Positions 48,471-64,000 of a DNA stretch of 64,000 nucleotides are shown one piece after another. The first letter of the stretch is position 1; each line of letters opens with the position of its first letter. Source of the DNA: Theobroma cacao. Lineage: Eukaryota; Streptophyta; Magnoliopsida; Malvales; Malvaceae. The stretch lies in the NCBI RefSeq assembly GCF_000208745.1, contig NC_030858.1, positions 6,560,188 to 6,624,187 on the forward strand, written 5' to 3'. Under the pieces are notes generated by a model that saw nothing but the letters and a program-made list of their open reading frames with translations, was not told the DNA's origin and did no database searches. Both the position numbers and the translations under genes were made by a program.

Positions 48471-49054
48471 TTTTTTTCGCTGCCTTCCATTATATTTTTC
48501 ATAGTAAACTCCCTCTATCTCTAGGACTTCCCAGCAATATGTACTTGAAAAGTCCTTAAGAAATTTTCCCATTTCCTTTACTCAAATTTCTCAGAATTTT
48601 CTCTTTAAACTCGTTTTTTGATCCAAATTCTCATCTGGGTATTTTTTTTTTTAATTCTTTTCTGAGCATTTTAACATTCATCATCTCCATTCTCAAGTTA
48701 TCCAATTTGGATTTTCTTCTGATACTGGTAAGTTTTTGTGGTTTTTTTAACGGATTCCCGTCTCAGTATTTTTATTGCTTTTTATAATCTGATTGTTATA
48801 TTCATTAAATTCAATCTGGTTTTATTATTCTTGTTAGAAAGAGTTTGGAATTTATGCAATTATTATTGGTAATTTTGATTTTTATCTGATTGAGTTGCTG
48901 CTGTTCTGCATTGCCACTTTACATCAAATCTTTGTTAGGTTTCATCAGATAGCCTTGATCCAATACACTTTTGGAGTTGACCTTGCTAGATTAATTGAAA
49001 GTTGAGTATTGGGATAAAGATCGATTCTGTTCTAAACCTTTAATTGTTATCAAT

Positions 49055-50679
49055 ATGAGTTATCCTGAATCTTGCTCTTCCTTTATGAGACTGCCGCAAT
49101 CAACTTATGCTGGCAGTGACGCCATTGGGATTTGGCCTGAATTTGCTATGAATGATGGGCAATTTGACCAACATTCAGAGTTTGAACAACAACCTCCCTT
49201 TAAAAGACCTAGGCATTCCGAGGACAGCCAGTCAAATGTCGTGCATTGCCTGCCTACCAATTCAAGGATGCCCTTAAATCCACCTGTCAATAAGGGAACA
49301 AGTAATATTTTCTTTAAGACTCGTATGTGTGCGAAATTTAGATTGGGTACTTGTAGGAATGGTGAAGGTTGCAACTTTGCTCATGGCATTGAGGATCTGC
49401 GCCAGCCTCCACCTAATTGGCAAGAACTTGTTGGTGGACGTGACGAAGAGCGTCCATCAGGGAATTGGGATGATGACCAGAAGATAATCCATCGGATGAA
49501 GCTGTGTAAGAAATTTTACAATGGAGAAGAATGTCCATATGGGGACAGATGTAATTTTCTTCATGAAGATCCATCAAAGTTCAGGGATGATATGGGGAGG
49601 TTTAGAGAGAGCTCAGCTATTAGCATTGGGACAACAGGTCCACCAGGAGGGCATGGAACTGCATCTGATCAATCAGAAGGTAATAGGCCTTTAAACAGCG
49701 CTAGTTCAGATGCATTTCGAGGTAATATGAAGCCTGTGTATTGGAAAACAAAGTTATGTACAAAGTGGGAGACAACAGGTCATTGCCCCTTTGGTGAGAA
49801 ATGTCACTTTGCTCATGGGCAATCAGGTATATATTATGTTTAGATATTTGTTTTAGCTTGACTTCTCTTATTGTTTCCTGCCATGCAACTTCTAATTTTG
49901 ATTTCAGATAGATTTAAATGACATTATCTGGTCTTTCTACAGAAATTTTAAGAACTCATGAAGATATGGTGAACTCATAAGTTGTGTTAGATATTGACCA
50001 AGTTAGGCGGTTTCTTGTTTAGGTTATGACTTTACGAATGCACTTACTAATTTGCTATTTCATTTTGAATTTGTCAAGTATCTCTGTAGGAATTGGTGTT
50101 TTTGAATTTGATTGTAGAAGATACCTCATATTCAAAATGTGATACTGTTGACAGGATGCTTTAGGTGTGAAAATGATACAGACCATTATATATTGTTTTG
50201 TTTCACGGTGGTCTTTCATTTTGTTTTCTCCATATTTCACTTTGCGCTAAAGTTTGATGCATATACATGAGACGAATGGACTGTTGCTTTTATGCATATT
50301 TTGCCTGTGCATGGTTATTAATCGTGATAACTTCTGCCTATGTGAAAAATGAGGAACATGATGTTGGTGGCTAATCTGTATCTAATGCTGCCTGTTTTTG
50401 TGATCAGAGTTGCAGGGGATAGGTGGACGTGTTGATGGGGACTTTGGAAATACATGTTCTGGTTTGACAAGAACTGGTTCCATTTTGACAAAAGTTCATA
50501 ACCTTCCTGCTAATGATGCACCTTCAGTGACAGCAAGTGTCCCTTCTTTAAATGAAGAAGCCCAGGCTAAGAAATGCTTGTTCAAATGGAAAGGACCGAG
50601 GAAAATCAATAGTATTTATGGTGATTGGCTCGATGATCTGCCATTGGTACCAAATATGCCCAGTCAGGTGGAGAGCTGA
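49055..50679 (+). CDS. CCCH-type zinc finger protein (three fingers), C3H39-like
   Basis: Exons 49055-49826 and 50408-50679 give 347 aa. Three CCCH fingers are present: C92-H110 (CX7CX5CX3H), C151-H170 (CX8CX5CX3H) and C235-H254 (CX8CX5CX3H). The second and third are the canonical RNA-binding spacing; the first is one residue shorter between the first two Cys. GTSNIFFKTRMCAKFR and the KRPR patch near 50-53 (a possible nuclear signal) match plant proteins like Arabidopsis C3H39 (At3g19360). Expected role: RNA binding in nucleus or cytosol, target unknown. The C-terminal exon ends with FKWKGPRKINSIYGDWLDD, likely conserved but of unknown function. The start at 49055 gives MSYPE; an upstream in-frame ATG at 48995 is less likely. 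Confidence 0.88.
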
Positions 50680-51495
50680 GTTCAAATTCAAGTTTAACGT
50701 CGGACCTGAAGATATAAGAAGAATTTCTTTTGCGTTCTATTTTTGAGATTTTGGCCTCCATTGAGTCATTTAAGGAACGTGAAACCTTTTTCTTTTCTTA
50801 ATCTTAGAAAGGAAATCGTGTTTCTCTTTGAATATTAGTATCTTAGCTATGGTTGTCTGGTCATAACTCATAGGGAATTGTCTCTCTTTGTTTCTTCCTT
50901 CCTTGTTACCCTCCTTTTAAGGGGTTGATAAATCAAATAGTAAAATTGCATTAAAAAATGTGAGTATCAAACGAAAGCAAGAGTTTGAATAAAAGATATA
51001 ATATTGAATGCCCATCATTTCTTCTTTTTATTGCATTTGATAATGGTTTCTTTTGACAGATATTTGTTTCACCATCTTATTTGTTGAAAGAAATAGGTAG
51101 AGTTAAAAAGTAAACGACAAAATGTAAAATTATAATTTGACCTAAAAATGATAAAATGACCAACAATAACAATTCTAATGTAATTACTAAACTATATATT
51201 TTTTTTATACACAATATTTTACATGCAGAAAATGCTTTTTACTTAAAAATAGCAAAAAATGCTACCGTAGTAGTAGAAACGAAAAACTCAGTGAGATTTT
51301 TCCACAGAACTTGGGGTTTCGTGGCTGCCCGCCCGTCCGGGAGCTGGTTATCAACTAAGGGACCCACAAGAAAAGGTGAAGTTCTTAAACGAGACACGTG
51401 TCATATCTCCAAACGCCTTAGTCATCACCTAGTTCCTACCCCCCTCCCTCTCTCAAGCATCAAGTATCAACCACCCAAATGGACCAGGGGGAGTC
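50680..51495. other. Intergenic
   Basis: Contains the 3' UTR of the CCCH gene and the promoter and CT-rich leader of the Nudix gene. No other gene seen. Confidence 0.45.
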
Positions 51496-54625
<3,130 letters not shown>

Positions 54626-55944
54626 CATTCTCATTCTCTTCCGAAGACTAAAAGACTGCAGGCTGCAGCAGATGCATTGTGCTTGTTCCAATGTGTTCGT
54701 CCTCATTTTAAGGGAAAGTTTGTGCTTTTCTTCTTCTTAAGGATTCTTTGAAATACTAGAATTTCTGCTATCTTATATTAGAAAAAATTGCAATAATCTT
54801 TTCAAAATGAATGAAAGCAGTTCCCCTTTTCATTTTTGGACATTGCTTTCTGTAAAGTTTGCCCATTTGTCTGTGTAATCAACATTAACTTAAGATTCAA
54901 TGTTCAATGTAGATTCATTTGCCATCAACTTTATCGCATTCAAATCTCATACATTTTTCCTCTGTTTATCATGTCATCCAAAGCAGGTACGCTAGAATGA
55001 CTGGAAAATGTGATTTTAGGTTCACTAATAATCAGTGGACTGTGAAGTTTGGTTAGTTTAATTTGCTGAGGGATGAAGTTCACATGTAGTACGGCATTAC
55101 ACAGCGCAGCTATTGGTATCACTTTTGGAGATTGCAGACTAGCTTTTTGCCAACTCTTGTAACTTACCAGAAAACTTCCTAAAGTTGGTACCGGAAAGTA
55201 CCAGGTTGCATCTTTAGAAAAGTGGGAATTGAGAAAGGAGATGTAATTGTTTGTTCTCAAGGAACTTACTGAAAAATTGAAGTCTAAACTATAAGTCGCA
55301 GAAAGCCTAGTTCCCAAATTATATTTCTAGTTATACTTATGACCTGAACCAAATCCAATATCCCCTGGGTTAATGACCTAGGGCTGTACTAATTCCAGTT
55401 GGGAACTTACCCAGGATTTAACATTAAATCTTGCTTCCGTACTCCATTAATCATTGTGATCATTCAGCAATCAGACGTTAATTGATTGTCTTGTCAAATG
55501 TTAAAGAGTTACTCCCAACAGCAAAAATGAGAAGCATGATTCTAAGAACATTAGATTTACGCATTTACGTTAACAGGTTATTACTGATTAATGGGTTTCT
55601 CTATTCTCTACACAACCTGTAAAGGCAGCTGTCAACTGTCAGAGCCTGAGACTTGATGTAGGCTTCTTTTGTCAATCTTCACATTCAAAACAATTCCCTT
55701 CTTTTCATTTGACCATGCAGATTGTTGGTTCTGCATTTAGAACAAGGGCAGGTGTGTCTAAGCCGGGATCAATGTTCTGGAACACAGGTTTTAAGGTTAA
55801 TTTAGGGTATAATCATATGCATCTGTTATTATTCTTTTATTGACACAATAATATAAACAAGACGCAGGCACTTCTGATAGACAAATACTCCTACAACACA
55901 GCAAGATTTTTCACACGTTTTGGCAGTGTGATGCCAAGTATTGT
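54626..55944. other. Convergent 3' region, no gene seen
   Basis: Lies between the 3' ends of the Nudix gene (+) and the racemase gene (-), so it holds both 3' UTRs. An ORF on the minus strand at 54940-55317 has no recognisable domain. Confidence 0.5.
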
Positions 55945-57950
55945 TCAAGTTTTCTTATGTACCTTCTTTGCAGATTTGGCCCATTTTATAGTCGACCTGG
56001 CCAAAGCATCCATCGGATCAATACATTTTTTGACAAGAGGATCCTCTCGAGGTAAAAGATTCTGCAGTTCATCAGAAGCAAGGATGACAACATTCACAGC
56101 GCTGATTAAAAGGACTTGGATTGCAACTCTCAAGAGGTTCCGAGCCCCTTCCATGTCCCTTCTGTTCAATGATTCAATTGCAGGAATCAGAATGTGTTCC
56201 ATGGTTCCCTTGTCTGGCAAAACAACCTCAAAACCCTGCAAATTGAAGTGTTAGGAGAATAGAAGTGCACTTCAGGATGAACATAATGAAAATTCCCCCA
56301 AGTGGTATTTTCATACTGTGCAAGCTGAAATTTTGTGAGTGATGTAGGTAAAATAAACAAATATGGAAAAAGACAGCGGAAAGATAAAACAGATTCAAAA
56401 CAAAGATGTGATGCTTGAGAAGCAGAACTGTCGTCCATTAGATATTCCAGATCTTCAAATTGTTTGAGTACCTTGATAGAAAGGCCAATAGGAAGCAGAC
56501 AGAACTCCTTTTCAAGCCCTTTGTCTTCAAATTAGTTGTTTCATATGAGGTTCTCCAACCAGATCAAATCAAGGAAAAGGTTTTTGGTGCCTGGTGAATG
56601 AGCCCTCATCGTCTCTCAACTGAGGGTATAGCTCTGAACTTAAAATCTAAACAGTTACTCTGTTTCATTAGGCACTTGGTCTAAGAGATCAACCGCAACT
56701 GCTGCGGCACCAAAAACCTGTTCCTGCTCTATAAGAGGTCTTCATCTTTTTTCCCAAAAACTCCTACTAAGTGAGCAACTGTGCCCAACCCCAAAACCCA
56801 GGGGTAGCAACAACGCTTCAAATTTCTAGCAGAAGACATGAGACAGAACACGTATATAATTGAATATATCTCTGTCAAACACCGGACCACAGTAACCCAA
56901 GAGGGCAGGACTGAATAATTCATTTCTCCTCAACAGAACTCATGTGCTGAATGTGGTGCGTATGAAAACTTATCTGCTCCTTCTGATGCATGTGTTTGAG
57001 ACTACAATTTAGGTCTCTTTCATCATAATGTATATACCAACTTAATATTTAAAATTTTTTAGACAAGCAACTCAAAAGAAATATTTGTTTGTGAGGTCAA
57101 ACCAGCAAAAAGATTCGATACAGAATCAGATATTCCAGTGAAGGGGCAATAGTAAAACTCAAATAAGCTAAAATTTCTGTGATGGGACAAACACTATGCA
57201 GAGAAGGGCATGAGTTAGGAATTATGATACCTGCTTCTGGAGTTTTTCCTGATAAAAACCAGCACCTATAGTTTCATAGGTGGCAAGCACCCCAATCCGC
57301 ACAGTACTGCCAGCATCCAGTGGTTTCAGTTTTGCTTCCTTAAGCTCTCTGGCAACACATTCACCGACATGAAAAAATGGCAGCGAGCAGCCCTCAGATA
57401 TCTCATCATGCCATGCGTGTGAGATATGGCATGGCGTAACTATGCAACGAGCTCCAGACTGCTCAAGAAATACTCTTTTATTCCTCAGATTCTCAACAAT
57501 AGGTTCGTGATTCACTTCCTTTTGAGCAATTTCACCTGAAGATGAATGAATTGAACCTTGAGAGATAAGGCCCTCATCCAAGGCTGGATCACTGCAGACG
57601 ACAAAAGGAACACATTCTTCTCCATTTCTTGAGCTCCAGCATACCAGTTTTTCCAGGAAAATAAGAGTGGACAAAACAGAAACCCCTCCAATAATACCGA
57701 CAGTATTTGCTTGACTAAGCAGGGAATTCTGAGCCTGGCATTTAAATATCGCTGAGCATGAACCTGATAACTTTTTGGATTCAGGTAAATTTCCACTCTC
57801 ATCGGTTTGTAGAAGCGATGAATACATTTGTACTGCAATTGATGGGGTTGGTCTTGTTCTACACTGACTTCTGTTTTTACTCAAATTACCTAGAACTGGT
57901 GGGCAGTTTACAGTAGTATTGAACGTCATAGTCATGCCTCCATCAAACAT
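55945..57950 (-). CDS. Asp/Glu racemase-family protein
   Basis: Exons complement(57231-57950) and complement(55945-56235), joined across a 995-base intron, give 336 aa. The fold is that of cofactor-free amino acid racemases, which use two Cys to swap the alpha proton. VGIIGGVSVLST (84-95) is the N-terminal strand and loop; Cys174 in IVTPCHISHAWHDE is at the first catalytic position. The second position, normally GCTE, reads ASDE (293-296), so the two-Cys mechanism is not complete. Arabidopsis At1g15410 belongs to this family and, as I recall it, also has Ser in place of Cys there. The first 80 residues look like an organelle-targeting region, probably plastid. ATGs at 57935 and 57929 are alternative starts (MTMTF). 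Confidence 0.82.
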
Positions 57951-60900
57951 CCCTGATTACTAAAAGCTTTCAGAAGCTACAACAGTTCAAATCAGCGAAA
58001 ATCACTGCCTTTTATACAGTTTTCTATTAATAACAATCTCCTTTATACAAACCTCCTTTAAAAGCTGTCAGAATCTCCAAGGACGGTGTGCTGTATTTCA
58101 GCACCAAAATCCTCGTGGCTCCTGCTCTAAGCCCAAAATCTGACCTCAAAATACACTGAATTCTCATGCGTTTCAGATTGCACCCCTAATAAAGACTCTT
58201 GAGAAGACTCCCTACACTGCAGATCCCGAGCAAAAAACGCCGATGGCCGAGCTCACTGTCGACTGTTGAGTCACCGTATAGTGTGGTGCAACTACAAAAC
58301 CAAACCGACACAAGTTAAAAGGAAATTTCTTTGCGTTTTTGACAGCAAAGCGGAGGCCAGAATCAACAATAAGATTGTTATTAAGATGTCTGTAAAACGG
58401 CGGAAGGCACATGGGGACAGTGATACTTAATTCTGCAGAGGCTTTTTGTATCTGCATCTATGACAATGAATGAGCAATCATATAAAGAGGGAAGGAATCT
58501 TCATTATTGTCACCCTCTTACCTATGCCATTGCCTCATTTTCTGCCGTTCAAAGCTTAGATAACTTTAATAATTCAAGGAATGATTTTTACAAATCCATA
58601 TAAAGACAGACATCTATTACCCTTTGGCCTAAATTATGTTTTGTCCTTTCCTGATAAATTTGACGATGATGGCCGCTTGGAAGCATTCAGCTGTCAGAGG
58701 GGAAGTTCCCAAATTGGGTACTCACCAAAAGTTACTACTTCGGAATGAATGCACCTGCTTATGTGTAGACTCCCCTACAGTCAATTTACTGTTAGATAAA
58801 ACAACAATTCTAAGTGGATTCATTTTTCAACTAAAGGGATCTATATTATTTTTCCTTCCACAAATGGTGATGGGGTTGCTGTATATCAATTCTTTCAATG
58901 AACAAACAGACAAGACAACTTGGTCAATCGATCAATGAACAATCAAACGAATGACAAAGTATTTTTGTCCTTAATTTGCGCAAGTGGTTTGATATAATAT
59001 TTCTTTCTTAGACAACCTAAGAGACACGATTCAGTAGAACCATGCCACGCAGACTCAAATTCCAGCATATGATCATTTCTGAAAGTTCAGATGTCATCTC
59101 AAACTTTCTTCAATGAACCAGAGATCAGCTTCTATCTTTCAGCATCTTTATTAGAAAAACTTGTGTATATGGGTGATGATTGTTTACATTTTCCAGCCCA
59201 CGGGTAATAGGAATTTTTTTTTCTTTGAATGAATTCATAGAACTCTAAACTTTTATCAAAATCAAAACTCTGTTGAGATGTTATTTAACTATTTTACTAA
59301 AGTTTAAAATGAAAATAAATTTAAATTTGACATATCAAATCAAATCACATGCTTTTTAATATATAAATTAAAATTAGTATTTAAATGATTTGTTACATAT
59401 ATTTTTAATTTTTACTTAAACTTCACGTTTTCAAAATTTTAAATGAAAATGAGTTACTTTTAAATGGTATGTTGCTTAACCATTTTAACTAAGAATATTA
59501 AGAGAATAAACATGTGCCTTTTTAGACAAAGGTTACCTGTTCTTGAGAGTCCATTGTGCTCACGCGAACCGAGCCCCTCTTATAATCATTTCCTCTGTTC
59601 TTTTCGGCCAGTAATCATTTCCTCTATTGATTGCCTTGGCTTTTGAATGATTTTTTTTCTTCATAAAATGATGGTTTCTTAATAATTATATTTTTATTTG
59701 GCCTGTAACGTCATATTCTTATGAGCCATGATGCCTCTCCCGAATTTTAGTAATGTTCATGACATCATTTTGTGACAGATGAAATACTAACCAAACGTTT
59801 GGGAGGGGGGAATGGCCCCTATTCCTTCATAACACCTTTTCTGAAGTTTGGTTTGGTTACATTTTAGGGTGGGAATAGCCATTCCCAAAAAACACAGTAA
59901 TGGTTCCCCACTCCCAGGATTTGTTATTCTATTCCTGGAATGCTATTATTTTCATATTTGACTAAAATACCTTGTGATCGTAGATAATTACAACCCTAAC
60001 CACTCTTTCCCGCTTCTTTTCTCTCTTCTTTTCCCTCTCCTTTGGTTTCTTTTCATTCCCTGCCGCCTTACTCCTTTATATCCTCGTGCTTCGTCTTCCG
60101 TCTGCAATCCATTCTCCTCTCCGCCGGTGTAAACTCCTTCTTCGATTCTCACTTTGTAGTCTTTGTACTGGGATTATTCGTTTGGTATTTGATAAATTAT
60201 TTTTCTGTTCTGCTTTTCTAGGGTTTTGGGTAGCAAAATTCTTTGTTTTTGCAGTTGGGCTACTTGGATCAGGTACTTGTTTCGTCCTCCATATCTAGTT
60301 TGCTTTATTATTTTTTCTGTTATAGAATATTGCTATCCTGCAACTAAACATCTGCACATCAAGCTTCGTTTTCCTAATTCTATTTAGTGAAACTGAATTC
60401 AGTCTCCTCTAATGATCTTCTGCAATATGAAATGAGATCCATAGCTTGGAATAGCCAGAATAAGCAAACAAGGAATTATTATATCTTGCATTGTTAATAT
60501 GACCGTATTCTTTAGCAGTGTACTGCTGAATGCTGAAGTAAAGATGAATTAGCAACGATCCATTTCAATTTTAAGCTAACTTCACAACATGCCCATTAGC
60601 TTTCCAACAACAATTAAGGCCAAAATAAAATTACATAAGCAGATTTCAGAGATTGGTAGAAGTTGATTTGTGTATTCCACTTATGCAGATTTCAGCTAAT
60701 TTTAAATGTATTTTCCAGAACTACATAAGATCCAGTCCAGTTGTATTGTATGTTAATACACTGTTGTTGTTTTGTCGAATAAGATATATGATTTTACAGA
60801 TGCAATTTATTCCTCTCTTTAATCATGTTGTCATCTTTACACTCATACCCAATGATGAATTCATTCATATGAATACTGATTTGAAGGTGTAAAGAAAATT

Positions 60901-61372
60901 CATACCAATTTTTCTACGATCTTTGATCAATTATACTTTGGGTGATTGACTATCTAGGCTTTAATTCATAATTGGGAACAAGGTAGATTTTAGATGAGCT
61001 TAGTTTGATTGTTTGTCTTATTAGAGTTAGTCTTCTTGATTCACTTATGTTTCTGAAAATGTCAATAACGAAATAAGAGGAATTCTTGTTTAATTTTCAT
61101 TTTTGGATTGTTGAGTAATGACTAGTGAGTGATTAATTTTTTGTAAGAAGTGAGTTGTCAAGTTTGTTTACTTGATCTTACTTGAACTTAATTTTTTTTC
61201 CTCTACAAATAACATAAACAAGCTTTGCTTTTGTTTTTAAGCTGAGTTTGAATTGTTTCATGAAGGATTGGTTTCTTTGCAGTGCCTAACTTCCACAAAA
61301 GACGGCGTTGTTCTCCACCTCAAGCCTTAACAATATAAAGACAGTTGCTTTGATAAACCGCATTGTTTTGCA
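57951..61372. other. Divergent promoter region, no coding gene seen
   Basis: Lies between the racemase and HISN4 starts. The minus-strand ORF at 58212-58457 shows no domain. Around 59797-59945 are several gggaatag/ctattcc-type inverted stretches that look like a decayed MITE. A CT-rich leader at about 60000-60150 and an AG at 61281-61282 suggest that HISN4 has a 5' UTR intron of about 1.1 kb, with the last leader exon from 61283. Confidence 0.45.
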
Positions 61373-64000
61373 ATGGAGGGGGTGCCATATGCTTACACTA
61401 CAAGCTTCAAAACACAATTATTTTTGTCGTCTGCACTGTCATCATCGTCTATTATAACCATCCACCAAAAGCGTCACAAAACTATTTTAAAATCCATATC
61501 TCGTAGAAATCTTGTTATCTGTGCTTCATCTGGTTCTAGTTCTGGTACTTTCTCTCATTAAAATAAGAGAAATTATGTAGAAAATCCTAAAAAATTTTGG
61601 ACACTATACCAAGATATTATTCAAATGAAAAGAACATTGGAAAAAAAAAGGAGTGAAGAAGAAGAAAAGATATGCAAACATTTCAATAACAATGTTGTCT
61701 TAATGATTTGTTGACAGCTTATTTAACAAAGTTGGATGAAGTGTCCAAATTGTAATTTGAAAATTAAAAGTTCTAACTGTAACATTTTAGGACCAAGTGT
61801 TTTATATTTGAGTGTCCAAAATCATGAAAGTTCTCTATGTGCTTACCAAAAGATAAGAAGTATAATAAGTAATTATTTGAAACTTTTTACTCTGTTTTGA
61901 AAAAGTTTTTGGTGTTTTTTTTTTCGGGGTTCAGTTGTGAAGTTGCTTGATTATGGAGCTGGAAATGTTCGGAGCTTAAGGAATGCTATTCACCATCTTG
62001 GCTTTGAGATAGAGGATGTGAGACACTTTACTTTTGTTTTTCTTTAATTGATTGATATTTTGGTTTAGTTTTGTAATTTATCTAAGAATTTGAGAGTATC
62101 TGGATTGATTAAATCTTTACGTTCTAATTTTGTAAGAGTAGCCTTTTTTCTTCAAAATAAATTCAGATAAAAATTTAATTAGATAGATACAGAGTTCTAT
62201 GAAACGAATATTTTGCTTTGATAATATGTCTTCGTATGATTGCATGATAATGCTATATTATTTCCCACAGAATAAATCTGATAATGCGTTTTTGTAGGTA
62301 AAGTTTTTTTTCCTTTTCTTTTTATGGTGGCATGATTTTAAGAATATGACGATAATTGTATCATTGTAAGTTTAATTACTTTTAAAGAATGGATACGTAG
62401 TAAGTGATAAATCTATTATTTCTTTTGAATTAAAATGTAGGTGCAAACTCCAAAAGACATTTTGGATGCTGAACGCCTTATCTTTCCTGGTGTTGGGGCA
62501 TTTGCTTCAGCCATGGATGTATTGGTCAAGACCGGGTATGAGTTTTTACATGACTAATTTTTTTTTGAAAATAATATTTAGAGCAGCTTTCATTTTGTGA
62601 TATGAACTTAGTAGGATGTTAGCACATCAGATAATCCCTTAGTTTACAAGCAATTCACACATGGGAAGTATAGACTAAGTCAACATATCTGATTGATTGT
62701 TGGCAGTTTATTGTTAACAGTTTCATTGTTTTTCCTATTTTACCGTTTGCGGTAGTTTTCCAATCAAATTTTTGGAGGTTGTGTCTCCACGTTTGCACTT
62801 TATTTCCTTGCTTTAAGGGTGGTTATTCCACCAAGCTGTATTTAAGAGATAGTGAAGTTAATAAAAAAGGTTGTTCAGAATCTATTCAAGTTTTGAATAC
62901 TTAAAACTCAAGAGATCTGCAGGCTCTCTCTAACGAGCCAGCATTACAAACATAGGTCGAAAAAAGAAGCCTTCCACCTAAATACCCAGCTTACCTCAAA
63001 CTAAACCCCACTTTTCCACACACCGCCCCATAACTCGATCTGTTTCAAGGGACCATAACATAGGAACTTTCAGAAGTATGCGTGATGTTCACCAACATGC
63101 ATACATGGTGTCCATGTTGCAATGGGAAGAATTATCATTAGAGAATTTCCTGCATTACTGTTCTTCTTGATCATGATCTTGTGATGTAATAAACCTTATG
63201 TGTGACTTCTAAGAAAGCCTATGTGTGAAATTTAGGGATTTCATTTCTTCTTCTTTTCCACTTTATGTATTTATTTCCTGTTTTTAGCATTCAGATGAGA
63301 AAATTTACATAAACCAGATTGACCTAGCTGACTTATGTCATAGGTATAGGTAAGTCTTGCTGGCAATGGTTGGCCAATAGTTTCAATTGTCATAATATTA
63401 CTATTTGCATTTGTTCTTTTACTCCAGATGACCTTTTAAAGATGGCTAATATATCTTTTGTTTAGCTCTAAATTATAACTTCTTAGTTAAATTGTCAGTT
63501 TGGAAGTTTTTCATTTGTCATTTGTTGCAGGATGGCTGACGCACTTTGTTCCTATATCAAGAATGATCGCCCATTTCTAGGCATTTGTCTTGGCCTTCAA
63601 CTACTTTTTGAGTCTAGTGAAGAGAATGGACCAGGTCAATTTTAAGACAACTCAATTTTTTGTACATCTTGAAAGACACATTCATATATATAAAATCTAT
63701 TAATCATCAGACTTGATAAAGTTTCTACACTTGTAGCAATTATTTTCCATGTCTATTTTCCCGAGTATATGTTATGTTCTATTATGTGGTGGAATGAGCA
63801 TCTTCCTTTGGTGTTTTAGATCTCATTCTTACTTTTATTTTATAGATAAATATATATAGATAGCTTAAAGAAGAGGTGTAGAATAGGAAGAAGAATGATT
63901 TGGCAAGGAAAAAAAGGAGAAACCAAATAGTCTTTATTTTGCAAATAGAGAAAATTTTGATTGTTTTCTTTGTAGCATGTTTTCATTTCTTTTCTAGGTA
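61373..64000 (+). CDS. HISN4: Imidazole glycerol phosphate synthase HisHF, plastid (5' part)
   Basis: Four coding exons are seen: 61373-61544, 61935-62017, 62441-62535 and 63531-63634; later exons lie beyond the window. The enzyme makes imidazole glycerol phosphate and AICAR from PRFAR and glutamine, step five of histidine synthesis. In plants the glutaminase (HisH) and cyclase (HisF) are fused, and only HisH is visible here. Residues 1-55 are Ser-rich and basic (plastid transit peptide). Then come [15 protein letters not shown] (from about 61), [15 protein letters not shown], and [20 protein letters not shown] with the nucleophile Cys136, matching Arabidopsis At4g26900. Exon 5 may begin at 63998 (ttctag|gta), but one codon is not enough to tell. 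Confidence 0.92.

Noticed and set aside
56729..56923. 64-codon ORF on the minus strand between the racemase exons
   Set aside because: Lies inside the intron joining exons that fit family length; no splice sites or motif support an extra exon.
58212..58457. 81-codon ORF upstream of the racemase gene
   Set aside because: No known domain; it probably overlaps the leader or promoter. Joining it to the racemase frame would need unsupported splicing.
59797..59945. MITE suggested by repeated gggaatag/ctattcc stretches
   Set aside because: No pair of precise terminal repeats or target duplication could be fixed by eye, so it is not listed as a separate element.

Overview
The window looks like nuclear DNA from a eudicot plant. 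Genes have GT..AG introns in AT-rich flanks, TATA boxes sit about 25-100 bp before several start codons, and a pol III tRNA gene and plant-type transposon fragments are present. All recognisable genes belong to plant families (OTP82-type DYW PPR, AGCVIII kinase, ENOD93, polyol transporter, NUDT19, HISN4). A Malvaceae species such as cacao is plausible, but that is inference. One ambiguous base (N) lies at 28896. Exons and splice sites were read by eye and by frame; nothing was checked against databases.

Layout. 1-1920 (-) is the 5' part of a long PB1-domain gene that runs off the window. 7730-8257 (-) is a small three-exon protein with four DnaJ-like zinc repeats. 9409-11028 (+) is a polyol/monosaccharide transporter. 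11898-14997 (+) is a ruined S-domain receptor kinase. A 6-kb gene-poor stretch follows, then 21068-22607 (+), an AGC1-12-like AGCVIII kinase.

25.8-38.8 kb is the most dynamic part. A tandem segmental duplication carries an ENOD93 gene (+) and a convergent OTP82-like PPR gene (-). The right copy is intact (ENOD93 at 35156-36232, PPR at 36571-38781). In the left copy ENOD93 is intact and encodes an identical protein, but the PPR is 5'-truncated and split by an AT-rich insert, a 3.47-kb hAT-like element with 8-bp target duplications, and an inverted-repeat/SINE-like insert. A tRNA-Asp(GTC) gene lies 141 bp upstream of the intact PPR start codon.

From 39 kb on: a possible small membrane peptide gene (39127-39327), a LINE reverse transcriptase relic (39862-40470), a RanBP2-type zinc finger gene (43982-44954), a three-CCCH zinc finger gene (49055-50679), a NUDT19-type NAD(P)H pyrophosphatase (51496-54625), an Asp/Glu racemase-family gene on the minus strand (55945-57950), and the first four coding exons of HISN4, the plastid HisH-HisF histidine biosynthesis enzyme (from 61373).

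The genes do not form one pathway. Several products are probably plastid-directed (OTP82, NUDT19, HISN4, perhaps the zinc-repeat protein and the racemase), which is ordinary for a plant gene neighbourhood. I found no convincing new multi-gene system. The best leads are the duplicated block with a possible gene-conversion tract, the hAT-like element with its internal palindrome array, altered key residues in the transporter and racemase, the C-terminal SNL of the NUDT19 protein, and two miRNA-like hairpins.
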